Below are positions 6,578-15,105 of a stretch of DNA of 24,353 nt, piece by piece. The position numbers were made by a program, and so were the translations under genes. The notes beneath the pieces were generated by a model. It saw only the letters and a list, made by a program, of their open reading frames with translations. It ran no database searches and was not told where the DNA came from. The DNA comes from CAZHDI01 sp964531285. Its GTDB lineage: Bacteria; Pseudomonadota; Alphaproteobacteria; JAJFIK01. Within the stretch, counting starts at the first letter, position 1. Each line of letters begins with the position of its first letter. The DNA lies in contig CAZHDI010000045.1 in the NCBI GenBank assembly GCA_964531285.1, positions 1-24,353 of the forward strand. Direction: 5' to 3'.

Positions 6578-8319
6578 ACCCAGCGCGATCCCCGGCGGTA
6601 AACCTCGCCTTTCCAGTCGCCGGCCGGCCGGCCGTTTTCATACCAGCGGCCCTCATAGTCATAAGCCACCGTCCCGTCGGCGCGCTGCTTGGTGGCGGTG
6701 CGCTCCAGTTCGATGGACTTATGGCCGTTGTAAAAGCCGGTGCTGTCGCGGAATACATAGACCCCGCCAAAGCTCGACTCCCACGTGCGGCTCAACGCGT
6801 CGAGATCGCTGGCGCTGGCCGCTGCGGGGGCGTCCGAGGGGGCGGGCCGCGTGGCGCGCGGCGGCGCGGCGGGGGCTGGCGCGGATGGTGCCGCGCGCAG
6901 ATTGGAATTGGACGGGCGGCCCGTCAGGCACTCGGTGCGCCGCTCATCGATGGCATCCTGCGCCGACCACCATTGGGCCTTCACCGCGCTTTGGCGCAGG
7001 CAGGCGCTGCCGTCGAGCGCGGACTTGATGCCGCTCAGGGCACGGTCGGCTTCGCGCAAGGCACAGGAGCCGTCGGCCCGCACCCGGGCGATCCGGACCT
7101 CAAGGCCGCGCGCTTCATCCGTCACCGTCCGGCGGGCATCGGCGACCCGGCGGCAGGCCGCAGTGATTTCATCCACCCCATCGGCCGCGCGCTCGGTATT
7201 GCGGGCAAACAAGGTGCGCTGCTGGGCGAACTGCGCCAGCTTGTCCTGAATGTCGCCGCCGCCGCGATGCCAGTCGGCCGGATAGGTACCGTTATTGAGA
7301 CAGCGCTGGGCCGTTGCGTAATAAGCCTCGCCGAACCGGGCCAGACGCAGATGTCCGGCAAGCGCCGCCTGGGCCGCCCGGACGGATCCGTCATTGGCGG
7401 TGATGTTGCAGGTTGAGCGCGTGTCGGGCGCGGGCAGGGCGCTGGCGGCGGTCAGCCGTCCACGTGCCTGATCCCAGCTCCGGGCGGTGGCCTCGATGTT
7501 CCCCGCGGCGGCTTGATCCGCAGACTGAGCAAGCATGACCATGCCATCGCTGGCGGCACGCCAGGCATGGCGGGCCTGTTGCAATGCGCCCTGATAGACC
7601 TCCAGGGCGCTGGTCATGGCCTGGCGGTCCGCAACGCTTGTCAGGCGGATGATCATGGTGCCCGCGGCATCCATATCCATGGTGCGGTCCATGAGGGCAA
7701 AGACATTGGCGGCCGGACGGACCATCGCCTGGCTCACGCCCGCGACATCGAAAAAGTCCGCCGCCCGCGCCAGAGCCGTGGAATCGCCGCAGCCGCTGAG
7801 GCGCAGCCAGTTGCCGTCCGCGATGATCTCGGTGAGGGCCGCGAAGGCGCGCAGCTTGCCCGGATTGGCGTAGACAACGTCCCCGGCATCGCGCGCATCT
7901 GGATTTTGGGCGCTCACATTCAGGCCGAGCAACACAAGGCCCGCGCCGGTCTCGACGGCGGTCAGGCTCTGCATGAGATCGGCCACGCACTGGCGGGTGC
8001 GCGGCATGCCCATGGCGTCGAGCCAGTCCGGCCCGCCGAGATCCGAACAGGCCATGTCAGGGGCGCGGATGGCGCGCGGGTCCGGTGTCGCCAGACAAGC
8101 CGGCGCGGGATCGGCCTGTACCGGGCTCGTATCGGTCGGGCGCGGGCTGGCAAAGCTGGCGGGCGGCGGGGCATAGGCCTGGGCCGGCGCGGAGGACCGG
8201 CCGGTCAGCGTCTCGACATAATCGAAAAAATCCCGGGACGAGTCCTGCGCCTGGGCACCGGAGGCCCAAAGGACCGCGGCACCCACCGCGGCAGCAAGCA
8301 TGGTGCGAGACGAGTTCAT
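6578..8319 (-). CDS. Secreted Cys-rich, Ala-rich protein of unknown function (C-terminus lost in gap)
   Basis: About 580 residues are visible; no family is recognised. The N-terminus is a typical Sec signal peptide (MNSSRTMLAAAVGAAVLW...) with a likely cut after AQA, so the product is periplasmic or exported. A Pro/Ala-rich stretch follows, then a long mostly helical region (roughly residues 70-460) with regularly scattered cysteines, about ten in the mature part, probably disulfide-bonded. A second Pro/Ala-rich linker (APSAPAPAAPPRATRPAPS) leads to a compact aromatic C-terminal piece with TWESSFGGVYVFRD, GFYNGHKSIELER and GRWYENGRPAGDWKGEVYR, which looks like a small beta domain. ATG 8319 is chosen because it starts the signal peptide; AGGAG lies 12 bases upstream, and a TTG at 8331 is better spaced but adds GSV before it. 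Confidence 0.75.
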
Positions 8320-8352
8320 GACCGACCCCAACTCCTAACACTTCACCTCAGA

Positions 8353-8403
8353 CGGCCGCGGCGCGGCCGGGTAGACCTTACGCCTGCATGATCAACGCAG
8401 GCG
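8353..8403 (-). promoter_or_regulatory. Two adjacent hairpins in the leader of the secreted-protein gene
   Basis: CGGCCGC (8353-8359) pairs with GCGGCCG (8363-8369) around three bases. CGCCTGC (8381-8387) pairs with GCAGGCG (8397-8403) around nine bases. Both arms are exact. They fall in the 155-base gap between two minus-strand genes. No T run follows either hairpin on the minus strand, so they may be a factor-dependent end of the upstream gene or leader structure of the downstream one. Confidence 0.4.
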
Positions 8404-8474
8404 GGAAGACAAGCCAGTATACTGACCCCTACAGGTTATCCACATTCGGTAAATGCCCGGCCTCTGGCAAGGGG

Positions 8475-9794
8475 TCAAGCGGTGTACCCGGTAGGATATA
8501 CCGCGGACGTCACGCGCGGAGCGCGATAAGCGAGCCAGGGCACAGCCGCGCTGATCCAGCGGAACAGGCCCCGCTCGTTCATGGCCTCGGCATAGGCCAC
8601 ATAGACCGGATCTTCCGACAGATGGCGCTCCTCGGCCCGCGCCCGCAGGAAATAGATCGCATTGACCGCCAGGAGTCCCAGGGAGTTGAGCGCTGCGGCC
8701 TCCCATCCGGCCACGGACAGAAACGGCATGGAGATCATCCACCAGGCCAGGTTTTTCGACACATAGGACGGATGCTTGGTGAAGCGGAACGGCCCGTGGG
8801 TCAGGATTCCGCGATGGGTGAGGTTGGAAAACCGCAGGCCGAAGGTGATGTTGGCCCACAGCCAAGTGCATTTGAGCGCGAGCAGGACGGCGGCCCAGGC
8901 GATGAGCAGCGGTCCCGTGCCGCCCAGCCAGCCGACCCAGTTGGTGCCGTCGTCATAGCCGACCACATTGGAATAAAGCATGCCCCAAAAGGGGTAGTAA
9001 CAGGCCAGCGTGACCAGCCAGCCCCAGGCGATCGGATTGACGGACCGGATATGCGCATCGAGGGCGCGGGTGGTCAGGAGGTATCCAAGGACCGCGACGG
9101 TCAGATCCATGAACAGGATGATGTCGAACAGGAAGAAATAGAAATTCGGCACGCTGAGCAAAAAGAACTCGAACCGGGCCGAGATCAGCTTGTCGCTGAT
9201 CATCAGAAACCCGGCGACCATGATGGGGAGAAAAAAGCCCTTCACGATCCAGGCGAGGACATAGGTGCGCACGGCATTCCAATCCCGGTCCGCGAACCGG
9301 CCGAGCAGGACCTGCCCCATATGGAAGGCGCCGTCGCGGGGGGCGGCCATGCGCTGGTCGATCAGCATGGTCCACGGCACGGCCAGAACCAGGACCGCCG
9401 GCAGGACCTGTTGCGCCAGAACGAAGAAGGCGGCGAAACGCCCGGCCTCATAGACCGGCAGCACCGCATAGACCGCGCACAGCACGCCGATGGTCGCATA
9501 GAACGCCAGCAGCTTGGCGCCGATGCGTGGCCAGTTATAGGCGCCGCGTGTGATCAGCAGGCCGGCGCTGGGCCGGCGGTGGACCTTGGCGACCAGAAGA
9601 TCGTAGGCCGCCATCGGCACGGCGGCGGCGATGAGGGCCAGACAGGCCACCGTATATTCGTTTTTCAGAACCTCATCGGCGAGGAACAGCACCAGGACGC
9701 CGAGCAGATAGGCGGCGCCGTTGACCCAGACGGTCGTAATGGGCCGGTCCGCCGCAGGGACCGGCGCCGGTTCCGCCTCGCGATCCGTGGTCAC
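8475..9794 (-). CDS. Polytopic isoprenylcysteine carboxyl methyltransferase-like membrane protein
   Basis: A 439-residue protein with many hydrophobic segments, for example TVWVNGAAYLLGVLVLFLAD near the N-terminus and several Phe-rich helices in the middle. The C-terminal 130 residues resemble the ICMT/phospholipid N-methyltransferase family: HGPFRFTKHPSYVSKNLAWW matches the RHPxY-type cofactor-binding segment, and EERHLSEDPVYVAYAEAM matches the EExxL...YxxY segment. Bacteria generally lack prenylated proteins, so the methyl acceptor is unknown and may be a lipid or small molecule. The N-terminal half has no family I recognise. The likely start is GTG 9794, with AAGGGG six bases upstream; the frame is open upstream to 9896 but without a good ribosome site. 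It is divergent from the DUF1489 gene. Confidence 0.75.
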   Translation of the reverse strand: MTTDREAEPAPVPAADRPITTVWVNGAAYLLGVLVLFLADEVLKNEYTVACLALIAAAVPMAAYDLLVAKVHRRPSAGLLITRGAYNWPRIGAKLLAFYATIGVLCAVYAVLPVYEAGRFAAFFVLAQQVLPAVLVLAVPWTMLIDQRMAAPRDGAFHMGQVLLGRFADRDWNAVRTYVLAWIVKGFFLPIMVAGFLMISDKLISARFEFFLLSVPNFYFFLFDIILFMDLTVAVLGYLLTTRALDAHIRSVNPIAWGWLVTLACYYPFWGMLYSNVVGYDDGTNWVGWLGGTGPLLIAWAAVLLALKCTWLWANITFGLRFSNLTHRGILTHGPFRFTKHPSYVSKNLAWWMISMPFLSVAGWEAAALNSLGLLAVNAIYFLRARAEERHLSEDPVYVAYAEAMNERGLFRWISAAVPWLAYRAPRVTSAVYPTGYTA

Positions 9795-9928
9795 GCCATG
9801 CCCCTTCGATGCCGTCCCGCCCAACGCGCGGGCAGTATGCCGCAACACGCGCCCCGGAGCGAGCCTTGACAGGGGGCGGGTCTGTGACCGAGACACGCGG
9901 GCTGTTCCGTCACCTGTAAGCCCCGTCC

Positions 9929-10345
9929 ATGCCGCTCCATCTCATCAAGCTCTGCGTCGGCGCCGACAGCGCCGAAGACCTGGCCCGCTGGCAAAGCGGC
10001 CGGCTCAAATCCGTGGGCCGGATCGCGCATACCACGCGCATGACCCCGCGCCGGGCCGATGAGGTGCTGGACGGCGGCTCGCTCTATTGGGTGATCAAGG
10101 GGCTGGTGACCGTCCGCCAGCGGCTCGTCGCCCTTGATGAATTCACCGATGCCCAAGGCATCGGCCGCTGCGATCTGGTCCTCGATCCGGATCTGGTCCC
10201 GGTCGAGCCGGTGCCGAAGCGGCCCTTCCAGGGCTGGCGGTATCTCAAGCCCGGCGATGCCCCACCGGACCGCCGGACGGGCGAGGGCGGGGAGGATCTG
10301 CCGCCGGACCTGACCGCCACTCTGAAAGCGCTTGGTGCCTGGTGA
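9929..10345 (+). CDS. DUF1489 family protein
   Basis: A 138-residue protein of the alphaproteobacterial DUF1489 family. It starts MPLHLIKLCVGADSAEDLARWQ and has HTTRMTPRRADEVLDGGSLYWVIKG followed by an RQRLVALDEF segment, which are the hallmarks I associate with this family. The function is unknown. It appears full length and cytoplasmic, with no signal peptide or membrane segment. A perfect TTGACA lies at 9866-9871, 57 bases before the ATG, but the matching -10 position (CGAGAC) is poor. It converges on the GNAT gene with only 15 bases between stop codons. The ATG is preceded by GTAAGCCCCGTCC, without a strong Shine-Dalgarno sequence. Confidence 0.85.
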   Translation: MPLHLIKLCVGADSAEDLARWQSGRLKSVGRIAHTTRMTPRRADEVLDGGSLYWVIKGLVTVRQRLVALDEFTDAQGIGRCDLVLDPDLVPVEPVPKRPFQGWRYLKPGDAPPDRRTGEGGEDLPPDLTATLKALGAW

Positions 10346-10360
10346 TGGGAGCCGCGCCGG

Positions 10361-10822
10361 TTAGGCGGTGAGTTCCAGCGTCATGAATGCGCTCGTGGGC
10401 AGCGGCTGATAATCGGCAAACGGACCGCAATAGGTAAACCCGCAGCGCTCATAAAGCCGCCGGGCGGGCGCGAAATCCTCATAAGATCCGGTCTCGAGGC
10501 TCAAGCGCCGATAGCCGCGCGCCCGGGCGTTCTCGATGATCCGGTCCAGGAGCGCGCGGGCGACGCCCTTGCCGCGATAAGCCGCCAGGGTGTGCATGGA
10601 TTTGATTTCGCCGTGATGCCGATCGAGTTCCTTGAGGGCGCCGACGCCCAGAATGGTCGCGCCGTCCCAGGCGGTCCAGACGGTAATATCGGGTCCGCGC
10701 AAGGCATCGATATCAAGGGCGAATGCCGTTCCCGGCGGCGAATTGGCATGTTGGTCCGTGAAATGATGGGTGATGAGCGCGATGGTCGGCGCGCCCGTCA
10801 GATCATCTTCACGAATATCCAT
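10361..10822 (-). CDS. GNAT family N-acetyltransferase (YsnE-like)
   Basis: A 153-residue single-domain acetyltransferase. The acetyl-CoA binding loop is in AAYRGKGVARALLDRII (R/Q-x-x-G-x-G/A type). The segments TVWTAWDGATILGVGALKEL, GEIKSMHTLA, YRRLSLETGS, PARRLYERCGF and PFADYQPLPTSAFM closely resemble Bacillus subtilis YsnE as I remember it, a protein linked to indole-acetic acid formation; the true substrate here is unknown. The start overlaps the last 14 bases of panC on the same strand, indicating translational coupling and one transcript. It ends 15 bases from the convergent DUF1489 gene. Confidence 0.85.
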   Translation of the reverse strand: MDIREDDLTGAPTIALITHHFTDQHANSPPGTAFALDIDALRGPDITVWTAWDGATILGVGALKELDRHHGEIKSMHTLAAYRGKGVARALLDRIIENARARGYRRLSLETGSYEDFAPARRLYERCGFTYCGPFADYQPLPTSAFMTLELTA

Positions 10823-11720
10823 GGCCGATCCGCTTCATACCCGATCCGACCGGCATATTGTCGAGAAGGCGCACGCCATCGACCCGGACCACGGCCAGCA
10901 GGCGCAGCGCGATCGTGGGGTCTGCCATGGCCGCCTTGACGGGGGCCAGACCGTCCGCATGCCGCAGTTCCAGATAATCGACCGTGTCGAAGCCCGAGCG
11001 CAGCAGGCTCTGGCGGCCCGCCGTCAGGGTCGGCGCGATGGGCGCGCCCATGGCGAGCTGGTCGGCGATCGCGCCCAGAATCTTGTTGAACAGACCGGCG
11101 GTCCGGCGCTGCTCCGCCGACAGATAAAGATTGCGCGATGACATCGCGAGACCATCCGCCTCCCGGACGGTCGGCCCGCCGACAATCTCGACCGGAAGAT
11201 TAAGATCCGCCACAAGGCGCTTGATCACCTGAAGCTGCTGGAAGTCTTTCTCGCCGAAGACGGCCACATCGGGCATCACCTGAAGCAGGAGCTTCAGCAC
11301 GATGGTCGCGACGCCTGTGAAGAACTGCGGGCGGTGATCGCCTTCAAGGCCTTCGCCGACCCCCGGCACGCTGATCGTCGTCACATGGCCCTGCGGATAG
11401 ACCTCCTCCAGCACCGGCGCGTAGAGCAGATCCACATCGCGGCTGGCCAGCTTGGCCGTGTCGGCGGCCTCGTCGCGCGGATAGCGGGCGAAATCCTCGG
11501 TCGGGCCGAACTGGGTCGGATTGACGAACAGGCTCACCACGACCTTGTCGGCGCAGGTCCCGGCCAGATCGACAAGCGATAAATGGCCCTCATGGAGGGC
11601 GCCCATGGTGGGCACAAGCGCGATCGACTGGCCCTCGGCGCGCCAGTGCTGCACGACGGCCCTGAGGTCGCGCACCGTGCGCGCAACCGGCACCAACGTA
11701 GTGTTCAACGACAGGTTCAT
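10809..11720 (-). CDS. panC: Pantoate--beta-alanine ligase (pantothenate synthetase)
   Basis: Joins pantoate and beta-alanine with ATP to make pantothenate, the precursor of coenzyme A; cytoplasmic. The nucleotide-binding HIGH-type motif is in PTMGALHEGHLSLV, followed by VSLFVNPTQFGPTEDFARYPR, VFGEKDFQQLQVIKRLV and the KMSKS-like loop region READGLAMSSRNLYLS. The product is 303 residues from ATG 11720, slightly longer than the usual 280 or so. That start has GGAG nine bases upstream; ATG 11735 is in frame but lacks a good site, and the open frame to 11834 overlaps putA. panB is not in the window, so the pantothenate genes are split. It is divergent from putA and overlaps the GNAT gene at its 3' end. 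Confidence 0.96.
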   Translation of the reverse strand: MNLSLNTTLVPVARTVRDLRAVVQHWRAEGQSIALVPTMGALHEGHLSLVDLAGTCADKVVVSLFVNPTQFGPTEDFARYPRDEAADTAKLASRDVDLLYAPVLEEVYPQGHVTTISVPGVGEGLEGDHRPQFFTGVATIVLKLLLQVMPDVAVFGEKDFQQLQVIKRLVADLNLPVEIVGGPTVREADGLAMSSRNLYLSAEQRRTAGLFNKILGAIADQLAMGAPIAPTLTAGRQSLLRSGFDTVDYLELRHADGLAPVKAAMADPTIALRLLAVVRVDGVRLLDNMPVGSGMKRIGHGYS

Positions 11721-11741
11721 CGCTGTGAACTCCATCCCAAC

Positions 11742-11774
11742 GACACGGCCCCGGCGCCCCTTCCGGCCCGTGTC
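11742..11774. promoter_or_regulatory. Inverted repeat in the panC-putA divergent region
   Basis: GACACGG (11742-11748) and CCGTGTC (11768-11774) are exact reverse complements separated by 19 bases, with a further inner CCGG/CCGG match. The element lies in the roughly 90 bases between two divergent start codons, where it could be an operator or a leader hairpin on either transcript. No regulator gene for it is adjacent. Confidence 0.35.
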
Positions 11775-11809
11775 TGGCGCGGCTTGCTGGCCGCCTGCGT
11801 TGCGCGTAC

Positions 11810-14800
11810 ATGTCTGCCATGACACAGACCGCACGCCTAGAAACTCTCGATCCCCTGCGCGACAGCATTGCCAGAGTGGGTCTCGAAGATGAAACCCGGG
11901 CCGTCAACCGCCTGATCGACCGCGCGCGGGTCAGTCCGGATCAGCGCGCCGAAATCGAGTCCCGGGCCCGCACGCTGGTCGCGGCGATCCGGGATGGCCG
12001 GCGCAAGCCCGGCGGCATCGACGCCTTCATGCAAGAATACGCGCTTTCGAGCGAAGAGGGCGTGGTTTTAATGTGCCTTGCCGAGGCTCTTTTGCGTATC
12101 CCCGATGGGGAAACGGCGGACCGCCTCATTAAGGATAAGATCGGCGCGGGCGATTGGGAACGCCATGTCGGCCGGTCGCACTCGGTTTTTGTCAATGCCT
12201 CGAGTTGGGGGCTGATGCTTACCGGCCGGGTGGTCCGCCTGTCGGACGACGCGGTGAGCGATGTCTCGGGCGTGCTGCGCCGCCTTGTCCAGCGCAGCGG
12301 GGAACCGGTGATCCGCCGCGCCATGCTCCATGCCATGCGCATCATGGGTAGGCAATTCGTGTTGGGCCGGACCATCGGCGAGGCGCTGCGCGAGGGGCGC
12401 GCCGATTATGCGCGCGGTGTCCGGTTCTCCTTTGACATGTTGGGCGAGGCCGCGCGCACCATGGCCGACGCCGACCGGTATTTCGACCATTACCGAAAGG
12501 CGGTCGAGGCCGTCGGCGCCCATGCCGAGGGCGATGAGCGCGGCATTCACGCGCGCAACTCGGTCTCCGTCAAACTCTCGGCCCTGCATCCGCGCTATGA
12601 GGAAGCCCAGGCTGAGCGGATCATGACCGATCTGGTGCCCCGTCTGCGCGATTTGGCGTTGGCCGCGCGCGGCGCCGGCATCGGTCTGACGGTGGATGCC
12701 GAGGAAGCCGACCGGCTGGATCTGTCGCTCGATGTGATCGAGGCGGTCGCCCGCAGTGACGGCATTGCGGGATGGAACGGCTTCGGCCTCGCGGTGCAGG
12801 CCTATCAGAAACGCGCCCTGCCGGTGATCGACTGGGTGGCGGCGCTGGCCCGGTCGCTGGACATGCGCATGCCGGTGCGCCTTGTGAAAGGCGCCTATTG
12901 GGATACCGAGATCAAACATCATCAGGTGCTGGGCGCGGACGGTTATCCGGTCTTCACCCGTAAGGCGGCGACCGATGTGTCCTATCTGGCCTGCGCGCGG
13001 GCGATGCTGGCCTATGGGTCCGAGATCTATCCGCAATTCGCCAGCCATAACGCCCATACGGTCGCGGCCATTTCGGTCATGGCCGGGCGCGACGCGGAGT
13101 TCGAATATCAGCGCCTCCATGGCATGGGCGAGCCGCTTTTCGATCAGATCCTCGACGGGGCGCTGGGCAAAGCCCATCCGGCGCGCATTTACGCGCCCGT
13201 GGGCAGCCACGAGGACCTGCTGGCTTATCTGGTGCGCCGCCTTCTGGAGAACGGCGCCAACACATCCTTCGTGAACCGGCTCGCGGACGATGCCGCGCCC
13301 ATGGACGACATCGTGGCCGATCCCGTCGAGGACGTGGCCGCGCTCGCCTCCAAGCCCCATCCGCTGATCCCGCTGCCGCGCGATATCTTCCCGGGGCGGA
13401 AGAACGCGGCGGGTCTGGTTCTGGCCGACCGGTCGGTTACGCGGCCCTTGTTGAGGCGCATGGGCGATGCCCTGGGCGAGCCGCGCACCGGCGGCGCCAT
13501 TATCGGCGGGCGTCTGCGCACGGACAGCAGCCGGACCCGCACCGTCACCGATCCGGCGGACCGGCGCCGCACCATCGGCACCGTCCATGAGACCGCGCCG
13601 GGCGAGATCGGCGAGGCGTTGGAGCTGGCATCGAAGGCCTGGAAGGGCTGGGATGCGCGCGGCGGCATGGCCCGGGCGCAGGTTCTCGACCGCATTGCCG
13701 ATCTGTATGAAGATCATCTGGACACGCTGATGGCCCTGTGCGTGCGGGAGGCCGGCAAGACCGTGCCTAATGCTCTGGCCGATGTGCGCGAGGCCATCGA
13801 CTTCTTGCGCTATTACGCCGCCGAGGCGCGTGGCCGCTTTGGGGATCCAGAAATCCTGCCGGGGCCGACGGGGGAGCGGAACGAAATGCTGTTGCATGGG
13901 CGCGGCGTGTTCGCCTGCATCAGTCCGTGGAACTTTCCCATCGCCATCTTTACCGGGCAGGTCGCCGCGGCCCTCGCCGCCGGTAACGCGGTCATCGCCA
14001 AACCGGCCGAGCAGACGCCGCTGATCGCCGTCGAGGCGGTCAAACTCATGCATGAGGCCGGTGTGCCAGGCGATGTGCTGCATCTGCTGCCCGGGGACGG
14101 GGCAACGGTTGGCGCCCACCTGATCCGGGATCCGCGCATCGCGGGCGTCGCCTTTACCGGGTCCATGGAGACTGCGCGGCTCATCAACCGGACGCTCGCG
14201 GAGCGGGACGGACCCATCGTGCCGCTGATCGCCGAGACCGGCGGGCAGAATGTCATGATCGTGGACTCCAGCGCGCTCCCCGAACAGGTCGTCAAGGATG
14301 TGCTGGTTTCGGCCTTCGACAGTGCCGGGCAGCGCTGTTCGGCGGCCCGGGTGCTGGCGGTCCAGACAGACATCGCCGACAAGGTGATCACCATGCTGAC
14401 CGGCGCCATGCAGGAATTGCGTCTCGGGGACCCGATGTCGCTGGCCACCGATATCGGCCCGGTGATCGATGACGAGGCGAAGGCGCGCCTCGACGCCCAT
14501 GCCGAACGCATGCACAACAAGGCCGCGCCGCTTTATGAAGTGCCGCTTTCCGGGGACACTGCGCACGGCACCTTCTTTGCCCCGCGTGTCCTGGAGATCC
14601 CGTCGCTCGACATGCTCACCGAGGAAGTGTTCGGCCCGGTGTTGCACGTGATCCGGTTCAAGGGCGATGAACTGGGCGCGCTGTGCGACCGGATCAACGC
14701 GCTGGGCTATGGGCTGACCTGCGGGGTGCACACCCGCATCGAGGAGACCGCCGATCTCGTGGCCCGGACGATCCGGGTCGGGAATGTCTATGTGAATCGC

Positions 14801-14974
14801 AATCAGGTCGGCGCGGTTGTCGGCGCCCAGCCCTTTGGCGGGGAGGGCCTGTCGGGTACCGGTCCCAAGGCCGGCGGACCGCATTATCTGCTGCGCTTTG
14901 CTGCCGAGAAGGTCATCAGCACGGACACCACCGCGAGCGGCGGCAATGCCGCGCTGATGAGCATGGGCCGGTGA
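11810..14974 (+). CDS. putA: Bifunctional proline dehydrogenase / pyrroline-5-carboxylate dehydrogenase
   Basis: Oxidises proline to glutamate in two steps, using FAD then NAD, on the inner face of the membrane. The proline dehydrogenase barrel spans about residues 160-480: VDAEEADRLDLS, GFGLAVQAYQKRA, RLVKGAYWDTEIKHHQ, SHNAHTVAA, FEYQRLHGMGEPL and RIYAPVGSHEDLLAYLVRRL. The aldehyde dehydrogenase domain follows, with ISPWNFPIAIFTGQ, GNAVIAKPAEQTPL, GVAFTGS, the general base Glu in AETGGQN, the catalytic Cys in SAGQRCSA and EEVFGPVLHV. At 1054 residues it lacks the N-terminal ribbon-helix-helix DNA-binding domain of E. coli PutA and any C-terminal extension, so it is not expected to be autoregulatory. 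Start ATG 11810 or 11819; neither has a clear Shine-Dalgarno sequence. A hairpin follows the stop. Confidence 0.97.
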   Translation: MSAMTQTARLETLDPLRDSIARVGLEDETRAVNRLIDRARVSPDQRAEIESRARTLVAAIRDGRRKPGGIDAFMQEYALSSEEGVVLMCLAEALLRIPDGETADRLIKDKIGAGDWERHVGRSHSVFVNASSWGLMLTGRVVRLSDDAVSDVSGVLRRLVQRSGEPVIRRAMLHAMRIMGRQFVLGRTIGEALREGRADYARGVRFSFDMLGEAARTMADADRYFDHYRKAVEAVGAHAEGDERGIHARNSVSVKLSALHPRYEEAQAERIMTDLVPRLRDLALAARGAGIGLTVDAEEADRLDLSLDVIEAVARSDGIAGWNGFGLAVQAYQKRALPVIDWVAALARSLDMRMPVRLVKGAYWDTEIKHHQVLGADGYPVFTRKAATDVSYLACARAMLAYGSEIYPQFASHNAHTVAAISVMAGRDAEFEYQRLHGMGEPLFDQILDGALGKAHPARIYAPVGSHEDLLAYLVRRLLENGANTSFVNRLADDAAPMDDIVADPVEDVAALASKPHPLIPLPRDIFPGRKNAAGLVLADRSVTRPLLRRMGDALGEPRTGGAIIGGRLRTDSSRTRTVTDPADRRRTIGTVHETAPGEIGEALELASKAWKGWDARGGMARAQVLDRIADLYEDHLDTLMALCVREAGKTVPNALADVREAIDFLRYYAAEARGRFGDPEILPGPTGERNEMLLHGRGVFACISPWNFPIAIFTGQVAAALAAGNAVIAKPAEQTPLIAVEAVKLMHEAGVPGDVLHLLPGDGATVGAHLIRDPRIAGVAFTGSMETARLINRTLAERDGPIVPLIAETGGQNVMIVDSSALPEQVVKDVLVSAFDSAGQRCSAARVLAVQTDIADKVITMLTGAMQELRLGDPMSLATDIGPVIDDEAKARLDAHAERMHNKAAPLYEVPLSGDTAHGTFFAPRVLEIPSLDMLTEEVFGPVLHVIRFKGDELGALCDRINALGYGLTCGVHTRIEETADLVARTIRVGNVYVNRNQVGAVVGAQPFGGEGLSGTGPKAGGPHYLLRFAAEKVISTDTTASGGNAALMSMGR

Positions 14975-14975
14975 T

Positions 14976-14997
14976 GCCCTCTTTCCAAAAGGGCTTT
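14976..14997 (+). terminator. Terminator-like hairpin after putA
   Basis: GCCCT (14976-14980) and AGGGC (14990-14994) pair around nine bases and are followed by TTT. It begins one base after the putA stop codon. The stem is short, so strength is uncertain. Confidence 0.45.
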
Positions 14998-15105
14998 CAG
15001 CGCACCCCGGCGGATGGCGCGGGGGGATCGAACAGCAACACCTCAAGGATATGGCGGATGCGGAGCATCAGGTCCGGATTGGCGCGGCCGGCTGGCGGGG
15101 CGGGC

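Noticed and set aside
6578..6601. Apparent continuation of the MCC subunit reading frame across the N run
   Set aside because: The biotinyl domain is already complete before the gap, and the bases after it belong to the minus-strand secreted protein; the frame match across 100 N is meaningless.
8388..9869. Open frame of 493 codons on the plus strand opposite the ICMT-like gene
   Set aside because: Highly charged, repetitive composition (Gln, Asp, His, Arg) mirroring the hydrophobic codons of the membrane protein on the other strand; no domain pattern.
12068..15046. Open frame of 992 codons on the minus strand opposite putA
   Set aside because: putA on the plus strand is unmistakable over its full length. 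The antisense product is Arg/Gly/His/Asp-rich with no recognisable motif, as expected from codon bias in GC-rich DNA.
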